From: CAYSBA01 sp964429075 [NCBI: uncultured bacterium]
GTDB taxonomy: Bacteria; CAYSBA01
Direction of reading: 5' to 3'
Assembly (NCBI GenBank): GCA_964429075.1
Contig: CAYSBA010000010.1
Location: forward strand, 1 to 8,565
DNA: 8,565 bases
Part shown: piece by piece, positions 1-7,086 of the stretch
Position numbering within the stretch: position 1 is the first letter of the stretch
How the letters are laid out: each line of letters begins with the position of its first letter
Program-made: the position numbers and the translations under genes
Notes under the pieces: generated by a model
Databases searched by the model: none
What the model was told of the DNA's origin: nothing
Seen by the model: the letters and a program-made list of their open reading frames with translations, nothing else

Positions 1-199
1 TAACGACTCTAAAAAGCCACTTGGCAGCAGAGTTGATAGGCACGAGCATCTTGGAGATGGCCATATCGGTTTAGATTTCTTCAAAAGACTTTTTCAGGAC
101 AGAAGATTTTTCAAAACTCCCATGATCGGTGAACCATATGGTGGAGATGAGGCCTTTATTTCTGAGACGAAAAAGATGTGGGAGCTATGTAACGCATGA
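1..199 (+). CDS. nfo: Endonuclease IV (deoxyribonuclease IV), C-terminal part, cut by window start
   Basis: The first full codon is at base 2. The 65 visible residues match the C-terminal end of the endonuclease IV family, the zinc-dependent AP endonuclease that cuts the backbone 5' of abasic sites in base excision repair in the cytoplasm. The fragment opens NDSKK and runs into GSRVDRHEHLGDGHIG, a family signature. Asp12 and His14 of the fragment (in VDRHE) and Glu44 (in MIGEP) line up, with a constant offset, with the E. coli zinc ligands Asp229, His231 and Glu261. The usual ILETP around the last ligand reads MIGEP here, but the glutamate is kept. The TGA stop overlaps the ATG of the next gene (ATGA), suggesting translational coupling. 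The upstream part of the gene, with the other zinc ligands, lies outside the window. Family identity is clear. Confidence 0.93.
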   Translation, partial: NDSKKPLGSRVDRHEHLGDGHIGLDFFKRLFQDRRFFKTPMIGEPYGGDEAFISETKKMWELCNA

Positions 200-1068
200 T
201 AATAGTAAAAATATTTTTGTGGATCTTTGTCGCAGTTGCCTTTGTTAATGCCCTTAGCTATTCAATCCTTGCATACGAAAGGTTAAATCTTGAAAGACGC
301 TCTGTTGTGTTAAGGGACCTTTTACCCTTTTTTGCAGGATATACAATAGAGACCCTGTCGAGTTTTTTCCTTTTTTTGGTTACCCCTATTGGCTATCTAT
401 TTGGAAGGCGTCTTAATATAAAAGGTAAAAAAGACAATAAGAATACCTATCCTGTCCTGTTTGTCCATGGCTATAGTAGAAATCTTTCTGATTTCTTTGT
501 CATACTTTTTGTCCTGTGGAGAAAGGGTTTTTCTCGATTATATGCCATTAACTATGATAGCTTTAGTAAGACTATTCAGGAAATTGCAGCTCTTCTGGAA
601 AGAGAGGTAGAAAGGATATGCAATAAAGAAAATACAAATAAAGTCATAATTGTTGCCCACAGTCTTGGGGGCGTGGCCTCACGTTATCTGATGAGTGTTA
701 TGAAAAATGACCGTATATTCAGGCTGATAAGCATAGGATCACCATACAGGGGCACAAGGATGGCTGTATTTGGGGTGGGCAAAAGCTCTGTTCACCTTCT
801 AACAGATCATCCTTTTTTTGATTCCTTCAGTATGGTAGACGACGTAAAAAGGATATTCTCAATCTACTCGACCCATGATAATATTGTTATACCCTATAAC
901 AGCCCTGTAATAGAAGGTGGGAATAATTTAGAGATCAACTGGGCAGGTCATGCAACTTTATTATTTCATCCAGCTGTGGTTAAATGGGTAAAAAAGAATC
1001 TAATGGTAGAAATCGATGACGATAAAGAGAAAGATAGCATCAAAGAAGACAACGGAGCAGGAAAATAG
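196..1068 (+). CDS. Membrane-anchored alpha/beta-fold hydrolase, lipase/PGAP1-like
   Basis: This 290-residue protein is probably a serine esterase or lipase; the substrate is unknown. It opens with a hydrophobic segment (about residues 4-25), then a basic stretch, a second hydrophobic region (about 42-69) and a basic linker (GRRLNIKGKKD). The hydrolase fold follows: PVLFVHGYSRN (about 86-96) is the strand and oxyanion-hole motif, VIIVAHSLGG (150-159) is the nucleophile elbow with Ser156, THDNIVIP (226-233) offers the acid Asp228, and WAGHATLLFHP (249-259) offers the base His252. The full triad therefore seems present. The C-terminal 20 residues are charged and look disordered. The start overlaps the nfo stop as ATGA, with GGGAG at 180-184 as a possible, rather distant ribosome site. 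The 3' end overlaps the next gene by 53 bases. The fold is sure; the specific function is not. Both hydrophobic segments are flanked by basic residues, so topology is unclear. Confidence 0.85.
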   Translation: MIIVKIFLWIFVAVAFVNALSYSILAYERLNLERRSVVLRDLLPFFAGYTIETLSSFFLFLVTPIGYLFGRRLNIKGKKDNKNTYPVLFVHGYSRNLSDFFVILFVLWRKGFSRLYAINYDSFSKTIQEIAALLEREVERICNKENTNKVIIVAHSLGGVASRYLMSVMKNDRIFRLISIGSPYRGTRMAVFGVGKSSVHLLTDHPFFDSFSMVDDVKRIFSIYSTHDNIVIPYNSPVIEGGNNLEINWAGHATLLFHPAVVKWVKKNLMVEIDDDKEKDSIKEDNGAGK

Positions 1069-1552
1069 CTCCAAGACAGGGTTTATCCATAAGGTCCTCC
1101 TTGTAGTATCTCCTATGCGTGAGTCAAAGGAGGCCATAAATAGGGCTATTGAATTGGCTGAACAGATAGATGATTCAGAGTTAATTGCCCTCTTTGTTAT
1201 CGATAAGACAATCGTTGAAAAGACAATGAATGAGGTAATGTCCAGCGGATGGCTTGGTAATGCACTATCAGAGGATTTTAAAGAGATGTTGTACAAAGAA
1301 TACAAGATTCAGGGCAAAAAGATCCTTTCTTATGTAGAAGATCTTGCACAGCTTCACAACATACCCTATCAGACTATCATCTTGGAAGGCAATCTTGAAG
1401 ACATTCTTCTTGATTTTATAAAGAGATACAGGGTTGATCATCTTGTGATAACCCGCAAACGAAGACTGAAGATTATGCGCATGTTGCTTGGATCAACCAT
1501 TGAAAAGATAAAATCCTGCACAGAGTGTAATGTGGATATTATCGAAGGATGA
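1016..1552 (+). CDS. Universal stress protein (UspA) domain protein
   Basis: This is a single Usp domain of 178 residues. After a basic lead of about 24 residues, HKVLLVVSPMRESKEAINRA (25-44) is the first strand and helix of the fold. ELIALFVID (55-63) is the second strand, IPYQTIILEGNLEDILLDFI (116-135) follows, and DHLVITRKRRLKIMRMLLGS (141-160) plus CNVDIIEG (171-178) close the domain. Such proteins are usually cytoplasmic dimers that help cells survive stress; the target is unknown. The family's ATP loop has the form G-x2-G-x9-G-S/T. Here the first two glycines are missing (TRKRRLK) while the final GS is kept, so nucleotide binding is doubtful. The start is well defined: an in-frame TAG lies at 1007-1009, and no ATG, GTG or TTG follows in frame until Met34, inside the fold. 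No strong ribosome site is seen, and the start lies inside the hydrolase gene, so coupled translation is likely. Confidence 0.85.
   Translation: MTIKRKIASKKTTEQENSSKTGFIHKVLLVVSPMRESKEAINRAIELAEQIDDSELIALFVIDKTIVEKTMNEVMSSGWLGNALSEDFKEMLYKEYKIQGKKILSYVEDLAQLHNIPYQTIILEGNLEDILLDFIKRYRVDHLVITRKRRLKIMRMLLGSTIEKIKSCTECNVDIIEG
1545..1549 (+). promoter_or_regulatory. Ribosome binding site deciding the pgeF start
   Basis: AAGGA lies four bases before the ATG at 1554, within the last codons of the Usp gene. It favours this start over the in-frame ATG at 1530, which would add eight residues not typical of the family and has no such site. Confidence 0.55.
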
Positions 1553-1553
1553 T

Positions 1554-2333
1554 ATGGGAATTATAACATCAAAAAAGTTATCAAAGATAGAGGGTCTGAT
1601 TCATGGATTTACAGATAGAAATGGTGGTATGAGTGAGCCACCTTACAACACCCTGAATCTTGGGCTTAATACCGGTGATTTGGATTACAATGTGGGAAAC
1701 AACTATAAGATCGTTGCATCAGAAATAGGAGTAGACTCAGACTCATTCTTCACAGCTTCACAGGTACATGGCAAGAATATTGTAATTGTAGGTCCTCTCG
1801 AGACAAGAGAGAGTATACTAAAGAGAAGTGCTGATGCACTTCTTACAAAATCGACTGGTAAACTTGTCGGTGTGACTGTTGCAGATTGTGTACCTGTGCT
1901 TATTGTTGATCCGGTGCTAAGGGCTGTTGCTGCTGTTCATTGTGGCTGGAGATCGCTTGCGGAAAAGATTCTCTTTGAAGTGGTTGAAACTATGATAAAA
2001 AGATGGGGCAGTGATCCTAAGGATCTTATTGCAGCTATAGGTCCATCAATAAGGGGTTGTTGCTATGTGATAAAAAAAGATGTTGCCAAAAAGCTGGTTG
2101 CGACGGTTGACTTGAAACTGAAAGAATATTATTTAACACCTGAACCAGCTGGAGATCTATTTAAGGTAGATCTTGCAACCCTTGCTCTCTTTCAGTTGTA
2201 TCGTTGTGGGCTTCAACGAAACAGTATAGAGGTGTTGCCCTATTGCACATATTGTAGACCGGAGCTTTTTTTCTCCTACAGGAGAAACCCGGATACAGGC
2301 AGACACCTTGCTTTTTGTGGTTTTATAGTTTGA
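1554..2333 (+). CDS. pgeF: Peptidoglycan editing factor PgeF / YfiH-type laccase-domain protein
   Basis: The 259-residue protein belongs to the YfiH/YlmD (DUF152, multicopper polyphenol oxidase-like) family. E. coli YfiH hydrolyses UDP-MurNAc-L-Ser, removing precursors in which MurC added serine in place of alanine; some relatives act as purine nucleoside phosphorylases or deaminases. The three metal-site residues are visible: His72 in ASQVHG, Cys112 in VTVADCVP and His129 in AAVHCGWRS. Other family blocks are HGFTDRNGGMSEPPYNTLNLG near the N-terminus, GPSIRGCCYV (about 163-172) and the closing CTYCRPELFFSYRR...TGRHLAFCGF. The length is normal. Start 1554 is preferred because AAGGA sits just upstream and the preceding gene's TGA ends at 1552. 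The setting beside glmU, glmS and dapB fits the cell-wall role better than a purine role, but this is inference. It is often mislabelled as a laccase. Confidence 0.92.
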   Translation: MGIITSKKLSKIEGLIHGFTDRNGGMSEPPYNTLNLGLNTGDLDYNVGNNYKIVASEIGVDSDSFFTASQVHGKNIVIVGPLETRESILKRSADALLTKSTGKLVGVTVADCVPVLIVDPVLRAVAAVHCGWRSLAEKILFEVVETMIKRWGSDPKDLIAAIGPSIRGCCYVIKKDVAKKLVATVDLKLKEYYLTPEPAGDLFKVDLATLALFQLYRCGLQRNSIEVLPYCTYCRPELFFSYRRNPDTGRHLAFCGFIV

Positions 2334-2336
2334 CCT

Positions 2337-2349
2337 AAGGGGGGAGAAG
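2337..2349 (+). promoter_or_regulatory. Purine-rich ribosome binding site before the M32 carboxypeptidase
   Basis: A pure purine run (AAGGGGGGAGAAG) fills most of the 17-base gap between pgeF and the next gene and ends two bases before the ATG at 2351. A second Shine-Dalgarno-like GGAGG at 2353-2357 lies inside the first codons, five bases before an in-frame ATG at 2363, so either start could be used. Confidence 0.55.
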
Positions 2350-2350
2350 T

Positions 2351-3874
2351 ATGGAGGAGAAGATGAATGGTATATTAAAACTAAAGAATCTTTTAAGAGA
2401 GATTGCAATTATCGAGAGTACAGGTTCCTTACTTGGATGGGACCAGGAGACGTACATGCCAAAAAAGGCAGCAACCTTCAGGGCCGAACAGATTTCGATC
2501 CTCTCTGGACTTGCCCATAGAAAAAGAACAGGTAAGGAGTTTGAAGAGACTCTTGGTGCCCTTGTTGATCTTGATACAGGTCAAATCAAGATCGATGTAG
2601 ACAGAAGAACAGAGAGGATGCTAAAACTTGTTTATAGAGACTACAGGCTTTCAAAGGCACTTCCTGCAGAGTTTGTAGAAGAACTCAGTAGACACTCATC
2701 AGAGTCCATGCAGGTCTGGCAGAAAGCAAGAAAAGAGGACGATTTCTTACTCTTTGCACCCTATTTGAAAAAGATGGTTGATCTGCAGCGAAAGAAGGCA
2801 GATCTTCTTGGATTTGAAGATAACCCCTACGATGCACTTCTGGATCTTTATGAACCTGGTATGAAGACAAAGACAGTAAGAGAGCTATTTGGTGATATTT
2901 TAGAGGAGCTAAAAGGTTTTGCAAAAAGGATACGTGAAAAGGGTGTAAAGTTCAGAGAAGACCTTACTCACAAAGAATATCCCGAAGACAGGCAATTTAA
3001 GTTTGGGATCGAGATACTAAAAAAGATGGGGTTCGACCTTGAGAGAGGAAGGGAAGATAAGTCTGCACACCCCTTTACTATAGGACTCCATCCTACTGAC
3101 ACCAGAATAACAACCCGTTTTGATATACATGATCCAAGGAGTGCCATAAGTTCAACCATCCATGAGGGTGGTCATGGCCTTTATGAACAGGGTCTTGACC
3201 AATATGAATACGGAAATCCACTGGGTCAGCCTATCTCCACAGGGATGCATGAGAGCCAATCACGTTTCTGGGAAAATGTTATTGCAAGGAGATACTCCTT
3301 CTGGGAATACTGGTTCCCGAGGCTTGTAGAATATTTCCCTGATCAATTGAAGGGTAGGACTGTGGAAGACTGGTATCGGGTCTATAACAGAGTTGAGCCA
3401 ACCCTGATCAGGGTAGAGTCTGATGAGGTACACTACAATCTTCATATAATGCTAAGATTTGACATAGAAAATGGTCTTATAAATGGCAAAACAGAGGTAG
3501 AAGAGCTGCCGGAGATCTGGAATGCTGGAATGAAGGAATATGTTGGTGTTGAGCCCAAGAATTATAGTGATGGAGTATTGCAGGATATACACTGGTCCAT
3601 GGGCTATTTTGGGTATTTTCCCACATACTCCCTGGGTAATTTTTACAGTGCCATGATATTTGAGAGTATTGTTAAGGATATACCGGATATTGATGATCTA
3701 TTAAGAAAGGGAGAAATGCTAGAGATTACAGGATGGTTAAATGAGAAGATCCACAGACTTGGTAGGGAGCTCAGTGTAGATGAATTGTTTGACAGGTTGT
3801 ATGGTGATAGGGTGAGTGCAGAGCCTTTCTTAAGATATTTAAAGAAAAGGTATTCTGAAATCTATCAATTATAG
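2351..3874 (+). CDS. M32 family metallocarboxypeptidase (carboxypeptidase Taq type)
   Basis: The protein has 507 residues, close to the roughly 500 usual for this zinc family, which removes single residues from peptide C-termini with broad specificity. It is mostly helical, has no signal peptide, and so is probably cytoplasmic. The family motifs come in order: WDQET near residue 30, HPF (240-242), DTRIT (250-254), the zinc motif HEGGH (271-275) with ligands His271 and His275 and catalytic Glu272, HESQ (300-303) with the third ligand Glu301, IRVESD (353-358, usually IRxxAD) and GVLQDIHW (408-415). The enzyme therefore looks intact. The start is 2351 or possibly 2363 (Met5), both with good ribosome sites. 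It lies between pgeF and glmU, 17 and 11 bases away. A role in peptide turnover is likely; a role on cell-wall peptides is only a guess from position. Confidence 0.95.
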   Translation: MEEKMNGILKLKNLLREIAIIESTGSLLGWDQETYMPKKAATFRAEQISILSGLAHRKRTGKEFEETLGALVDLDTGQIKIDVDRRTERMLKLVYRDYRLSKALPAEFVEELSRHSSESMQVWQKARKEDDFLLFAPYLKKMVDLQRKKADLLGFEDNPYDALLDLYEPGMKTKTVRELFGDILEELKGFAKRIREKGVKFREDLTHKEYPEDRQFKFGIEILKKMGFDLERGREDKSAHPFTIGLHPTDTRITTRFDIHDPRSAISSTIHEGGHGLYEQGLDQYEYGNPLGQPISTGMHESQSRFWENVIARRYSFWEYWFPRLVEYFPDQLKGRTVEDWYRVYNRVEPTLIRVESDEVHYNLHIMLRFDIENGLINGKTEVEELPEIWNAGMKEYVGVEPKNYSDGVLQDIHWSMGYFGYFPTYSLGNFYSAMIFESIVKDIPDIDDLLRKGEMLEITGWLNEKIHRLGRELSVDELFDRLYGDRVSAEPFLRYLKKRYSEIYQL

Positions 3875-3885
3875 ACGGTATTATT

Positions 3886-5277
3886 ATGGTTACAGGTATT
3901 GTCCTTGCAGCTGGTTCTGGTACCAGGATGAAATCAAACCTGCCCAAGGTATTACACCAGGTTTGTGGAAGACCCATGATACATTACATTTTAGATGCGG
4001 TCATCAACTCTGGTGTAGATAATGTTGTTGTGGTGCTTGGTTCTGGTGCTGAACTGGTATCAGATTATATAAATAAAAATTTTAAAGATGGAATAAAGAC
4101 GGTATTTCAACCAGAACAGGATGGCACAGCTGGCGCAGTAAAGGTGGCATTATCTAATATAAAAGATGTGGATGAGGTTCTGGTATGCTGTGGAGATACC
4201 CCATTGATTACAGCAGATACCCTCAGGGAGTTTATCAATACTTCAAAAAACAAAAGACCCGTATGTTCCTTAATTACTATGGAATTAGAAGATCCAACAG
4301 GATATGGCAGAATAATAAGAGACAAAGAAGGCTATGTAGTTAAAATAGTGGAAGAGACCGATCTTGAAAATGAAGAGAGGATGATTAGGGAGGTAAATTC
4401 TGGAGTCTGGTTCTTTGATGTCAGGCTTATATTAGAATTCTTCCGAATTATGAAAAAAAATGAGAGAAAAGGAGAATATTACCTGACAGATGTAGTTGAA
4501 TTCTGTGTAAAAAAAGGTGTAAAGGTAAATGGGTTCCAGGCATCTGATCCTGTTGAGTTCTACGGTGTAAATGACAGGATGGATCTATATTTTGCTAACT
4601 ATGCAATGCGTCTATCCATTATAGAAAGGATTATAGAGAGTGGAGTTACCATTATTGATCCCTACAACACCTATATCGATTCAGGTGTTGTAATCGAAAG
4701 GGATTGTTTTATTGAACCAGGGGTGGTCATAAAGGGGAACACCCATATCGATCAAGAGACATATATTGGTCCAAATATCTTCATAAACAGCTCAACGATC
4801 GGAAAAAGGTGCAGGATTTATCCCTTTTCCCATATTGATGGTGCTGTTGTAGAAGACGATGTTACAGTTGGTCCTTTTGCGAGGTTAAGATACGGTACCA
4901 CACTCAGAAGGGGGTCAAAGATTGGTAACTTTGTAGAGGTCAAAAAGGCAGTGGTTGGCAGTGGAAGTAAGGCAAACCATCTGAGCTATATTGGTGATAC
5001 AGTTTTAGGTGAGGGAGTAAATATTGGTGCAGGTACAATTACGTGTAATTATGATGGCTTTGAAAAACATCAGACAGTAATAGAGGATGGGACATTTATA
5101 GGGAGTAATAGCTGTCTTGTTGCTCCTGTAAAGATTGGTAAAGATGCACTTGTTGCTGCTGGATCTACAATAACAAAGGATGTACCTGATAATGCCCTTG
5201 CATTTGGCCGTGCAAGACAGGTGAACAGAGAAGGCCTTGGGATGTCCTACCGGAGAAAAAAGAATAAAAAGGAATAG
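3886..5277 (+). CDS. glmU: Bifunctional UDP-N-acetylglucosamine pyrophosphorylase / glucosamine-1-phosphate N-acetyltransferase
   Basis: GlmU acetylates glucosamine-1-phosphate with acetyl-CoA and then couples it to UTP, giving UDP-GlcNAc for peptidoglycan and lipopolysaccharide, in the cytoplasm. The N-terminal uridylyltransferase (about 1-228) shows VLAAGSGTRM and LPKVLH (6-24), QDGTAGAV (78-85), CGDTPL (102-107, Asp104 a Mg ligand), the NSGVW block (171-175) and a likely second Mg ligand Asn229. From about 250 a left-handed beta helix of hexapeptide repeats forms the acetyltransferase, with GPFARLRYG (329-337), GNFVEVKKA (347-355), ANHLSYIGD (363-371) containing catalytic His365, and CNYDG (387-391). 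The usual PFARLRPG has Tyr for Pro. The length of 463 is typical, with a basic C-terminal tail. The start is fixed by the motif near the N-terminus; only a weak ribosome site precedes it. It lies directly before glmS, as in E. coli. Confidence 0.97.
   Translation: MVTGIVLAAGSGTRMKSNLPKVLHQVCGRPMIHYILDAVINSGVDNVVVVLGSGAELVSDYINKNFKDGIKTVFQPEQDGTAGAVKVALSNIKDVDEVLVCCGDTPLITADTLREFINTSKNKRPVCSLITMELEDPTGYGRIIRDKEGYVVKIVEETDLENEERMIREVNSGVWFFDVRLILEFFRIMKKNERKGEYYLTDVVEFCVKKGVKVNGFQASDPVEFYGVNDRMDLYFANYAMRLSIIERIIESGVTIIDPYNTYIDSGVVIERDCFIEPGVVIKGNTHIDQETYIGPNIFINSSTIGKRCRIYPFSHIDGAVVEDDVTVGPFARLRYGTTLRRGSKIGNFVEVKKAVVGSGSKANHLSYIGDTVLGEGVNIGAGTITCNYDGFEKHQTVIEDGTFIGSNSCLVAPVKIGKDALVAAGSTITKDVPDNALAFGRARQVNREGLGMSYRRKKNKKE
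5269..5273 (+). promoter_or_regulatory. Ribosome binding site of glmS inside the end of glmU
   Basis: AAGGA lies seven bases before the glmS ATG and overlaps the last codons of glmU. With only three bases between the two genes there is no room for a glmS ribozyme or separate leader. Confidence 0.55.
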
Positions 5278-5280
5278 ACA

Positions 5281-7077
5281 ATGTGCGGTATTGTTGGCTA
5301 TACAGGTTTTGAGGACTGTGTAGATCATATAGTAGAAGGACTTAAAAAGCTTGAATACAGGGGTTACGATTCCTCTGGTATTGCTGTTATTACTGGAAAA
5401 GATATAGAGATAAGAAAGAGTACTGGGAAAATAAAAGTACTTGAAAAAAAGATTGTTGAAAATCCTGTATCAGGTAATACAGGAATAGGTCACACAAGAT
5501 GGGCCACGCATGGCAAACCGAGTAATGACAATGCACATCCACACCTATCAAAAAGCCTTGCATTGGTACATAATGGAATTATAGAGAATTTTGCATCACT
5601 CAAGACACAGTTGATAAAAGAAGGGTTTGAGTTTGTGTCCGAAACAGATACTGAGGTAATAGCTCATCTTATAAGCTTTGAACTGAATAAAAAGAAAGAG
5701 ATAGAAGAGGCAATTTTTGAAGCAGTAAAAAGACTTGAAGGCGCGTTTGCTGTTGCACTTATTACTCCGTTACGTCCAGAAGAGATCTTTGTGATGAAGA
5801 ATGCATCTCCACTCGTGTTTGGGATTACAGACAAAAGTGGTATGGTTGCATCGGATATCCCAGCACTATTACATGAGACTAACAAGGTCCTTGTCCTTGA
5901 TGAAAAGGAGGTTGGTGTAGTGGGAAGAGGTAGATTTGCCATTTACGATTTTTCAGGGAATAGAAAGGATAGAAAGCTGTTTATGATCAATTTAGATCCA
6001 GTCTCTGTTGAAAAGGGAGGACACAAACATTTTATGCATAAAGAGATATTCGAGCAACCAACAGCATTGATAAATACAATGGAACAGAGACTTGACCTTG
6101 AAAAAGGCAGGGTATTTTTAGAAGAGCTTTCCAAAACACAGCATCCAGACAGGATTGTTATTACTGCCTGTGGTACCTCCTACCATGCAGGACTGATAGG
6201 GAAGTATCTGATCGAAGGCCTATCAGGGATTTCAACAGAGGTATACCTTGCAAGTGAGTTCAGATATCAGGACCCTATTTTAAAAGAAAAGGACTGTTTT
6301 TTGTGTATATCTCAATCGGGTGAAACGGCTGATACTATAGAGGCATTGAAGGAATCTAAAAAAAAGGGTGCCAGAATAATTTCCATTACAAACGTACCGC
6401 AGTCAACAATAGACAGGCTGAGTGATATAACACTCTATACCTATGCAGGTCCGGAGATTGGTGTGGCTTCAACAAAGGCTTTTTTGACCCAGGTGTTGGT
6501 ACTTGTGATGATGTCCATCTACTTTTCAAAAAAGGACAGGTCTGATCTTATCCATGAACTTGCAAAGCTACCTGGAAAGATTGGACTTGTGCTTAAACAG
6601 GAAGAGGAAATACAGAAGATTGCAAAGATCCTCAGTCGCTACAAAAATTTTCTCTATCTTGGCAGGGGAATAAATTATCCTGTTGCCCTCGAAGGCGCCT
6701 TAAAGATGAAAGAGATTACCTACATTCATGCAGAGGGGTATGCAGCTGGTGAGATGAAGCACGGACCAATAGCATTGATAGATGAAAATATGCCATCAGT
6801 TGTAATTGCTACTTCAAATTTCCTGATAAAAAAGATGATAGCAAACATTGAGGAGATAAAAGCAAGGGATGGTATTGTTATCTCAATTGTTAACGAGGAT
6901 TGCAAAGAGGTTATTGAAAGATCGGATTTTTCTATCGTTGTCCCTGAAGTAGATTATTTTCTTGAACCCATAATAAACTCCGTACCTCTTCAACTTCTTG
7001 CATATCATGTGGCAGATTTCCTTGGAACCGATGTAGATCAGCCTCGAAATCTTGCCAAAAGCGTTACTGTGGAGTGA
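5281..7077 (+). CDS. glmS: Glutamine--fructose-6-phosphate aminotransferase (isomerizing)
   Basis: GlmS makes glucosamine-6-phosphate from fructose-6-phosphate and glutamine, the committed step of amino-sugar synthesis. At 598 residues it is slightly shorter than E. coli GlmS (609). The class II glutaminase domain (about 1-235) starts MCGIVGYTG, so Cys2 becomes the N-terminal nucleophile; HTRWATHG (71-78, Arg73), His86, HNG (97-99) and Asp123 match the known glutamine site. Two SIS sugar-phosphate isomerase domains follow, with ACGTSYHAG (296-304), SQSGETADT (344-352), the catalytic base region KMKEITYIHAEGYAAG (475-490, Glu478), KHGPIALID (493-501, His494) and the closing LAKSVTVE, where Lys593 is the fructose-6-phosphate-opening lysine position. 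All key residues are present. It is three bases after glmU and almost surely cotranscribed. No upstream ribozyme is possible in the gap. Confidence 0.97.
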   Translation: MCGIVGYTGFEDCVDHIVEGLKKLEYRGYDSSGIAVITGKDIEIRKSTGKIKVLEKKIVENPVSGNTGIGHTRWATHGKPSNDNAHPHLSKSLALVHNGIIENFASLKTQLIKEGFEFVSETDTEVIAHLISFELNKKKEIEEAIFEAVKRLEGAFAVALITPLRPEEIFVMKNASPLVFGITDKSGMVASDIPALLHETNKVLVLDEKEVGVVGRGRFAIYDFSGNRKDRKLFMINLDPVSVEKGGHKHFMHKEIFEQPTALINTMEQRLDLEKGRVFLEELSKTQHPDRIVITACGTSYHAGLIGKYLIEGLSGISTEVYLASEFRYQDPILKEKDCFLCISQSGETADTIEALKESKKKGARIISITNVPQSTIDRLSDITLYTYAGPEIGVASTKAFLTQVLVLVMMSIYFSKKDRSDLIHELAKLPGKIGLVLKQEEEIQKIAKILSRYKNFLYLGRGINYPVALEGALKMKEITYIHAEGYAAGEMKHGPIALIDENMPSVVIATSNFLIKKMIANIEEIKARDGIVISIVNEDCKEVIERSDFSIVVPEVDYFLEPIINSVPLQLLAYHVADFLGTDVDQPRNLAKSVTVE

Positions 7078-7086
7078 TAGGAATTG
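7071..7086 (+). promoter_or_regulatory. hutI translation start region with TTG start codon
   Basis: GGAG at 7071-7074, in the last codons of glmS, lies nine bases before TTG at 7084-7086. An in-frame TAG at 7078-7080 stops any longer reading, and no ATG occurs in frame until residue 89, so TTG is by far the best start. A weak start codon here would lower hutI output relative to glmS. Confidence 0.5.

Noticed and set aside
990-996. A-AAA-AAG slippery heptamer in the hydrolase frame before the Usp gene, suggesting programmed frameshifting to a fusion protein
   Set aside because: A -1 shift does not enter the Usp frame, and the Usp frame is blocked by TAG at 1007-1009, so no fusion can result. 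Runs of AAA AAG are common in this lysine-rich DNA.
1530-1553. Longer start for pgeF at ATG 1530
   Set aside because: It adds eight residues overlapping the Usp gene and has no ribosome site; ATG 1554 has AAGGA just upstream.
2107-2135. TTGACT with TATTAT or TATTTA as an internal promoter in pgeF
   Set aside because: TATTAT lies only 14 bases away, and the better-spaced TATTTA is a poor match. Such matches are expected by chance in AT-rich coding DNA.
5037-5050. Near-palindrome AATTAC-GT-GTAATT as an operator
   Set aside because: It codes the conserved ITCNY of GlmU and is deep inside the gene, so protein sequence explains it.
5240-5280. Possible glmS ribozyme upstream of glmS
   Set aside because: Only three noncoding bases separate glmU and glmS, and the bases before them encode the conserved GlmU end. 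There is no ribozyme core.
5005-5328. 107-residue reverse-strand open frame across the glmU/glmS junction
   Set aside because: It lies opposite two strongly conserved genes, has no recognisable domain, and fits a chance shadow frame. The other reverse-strand frames are the same.
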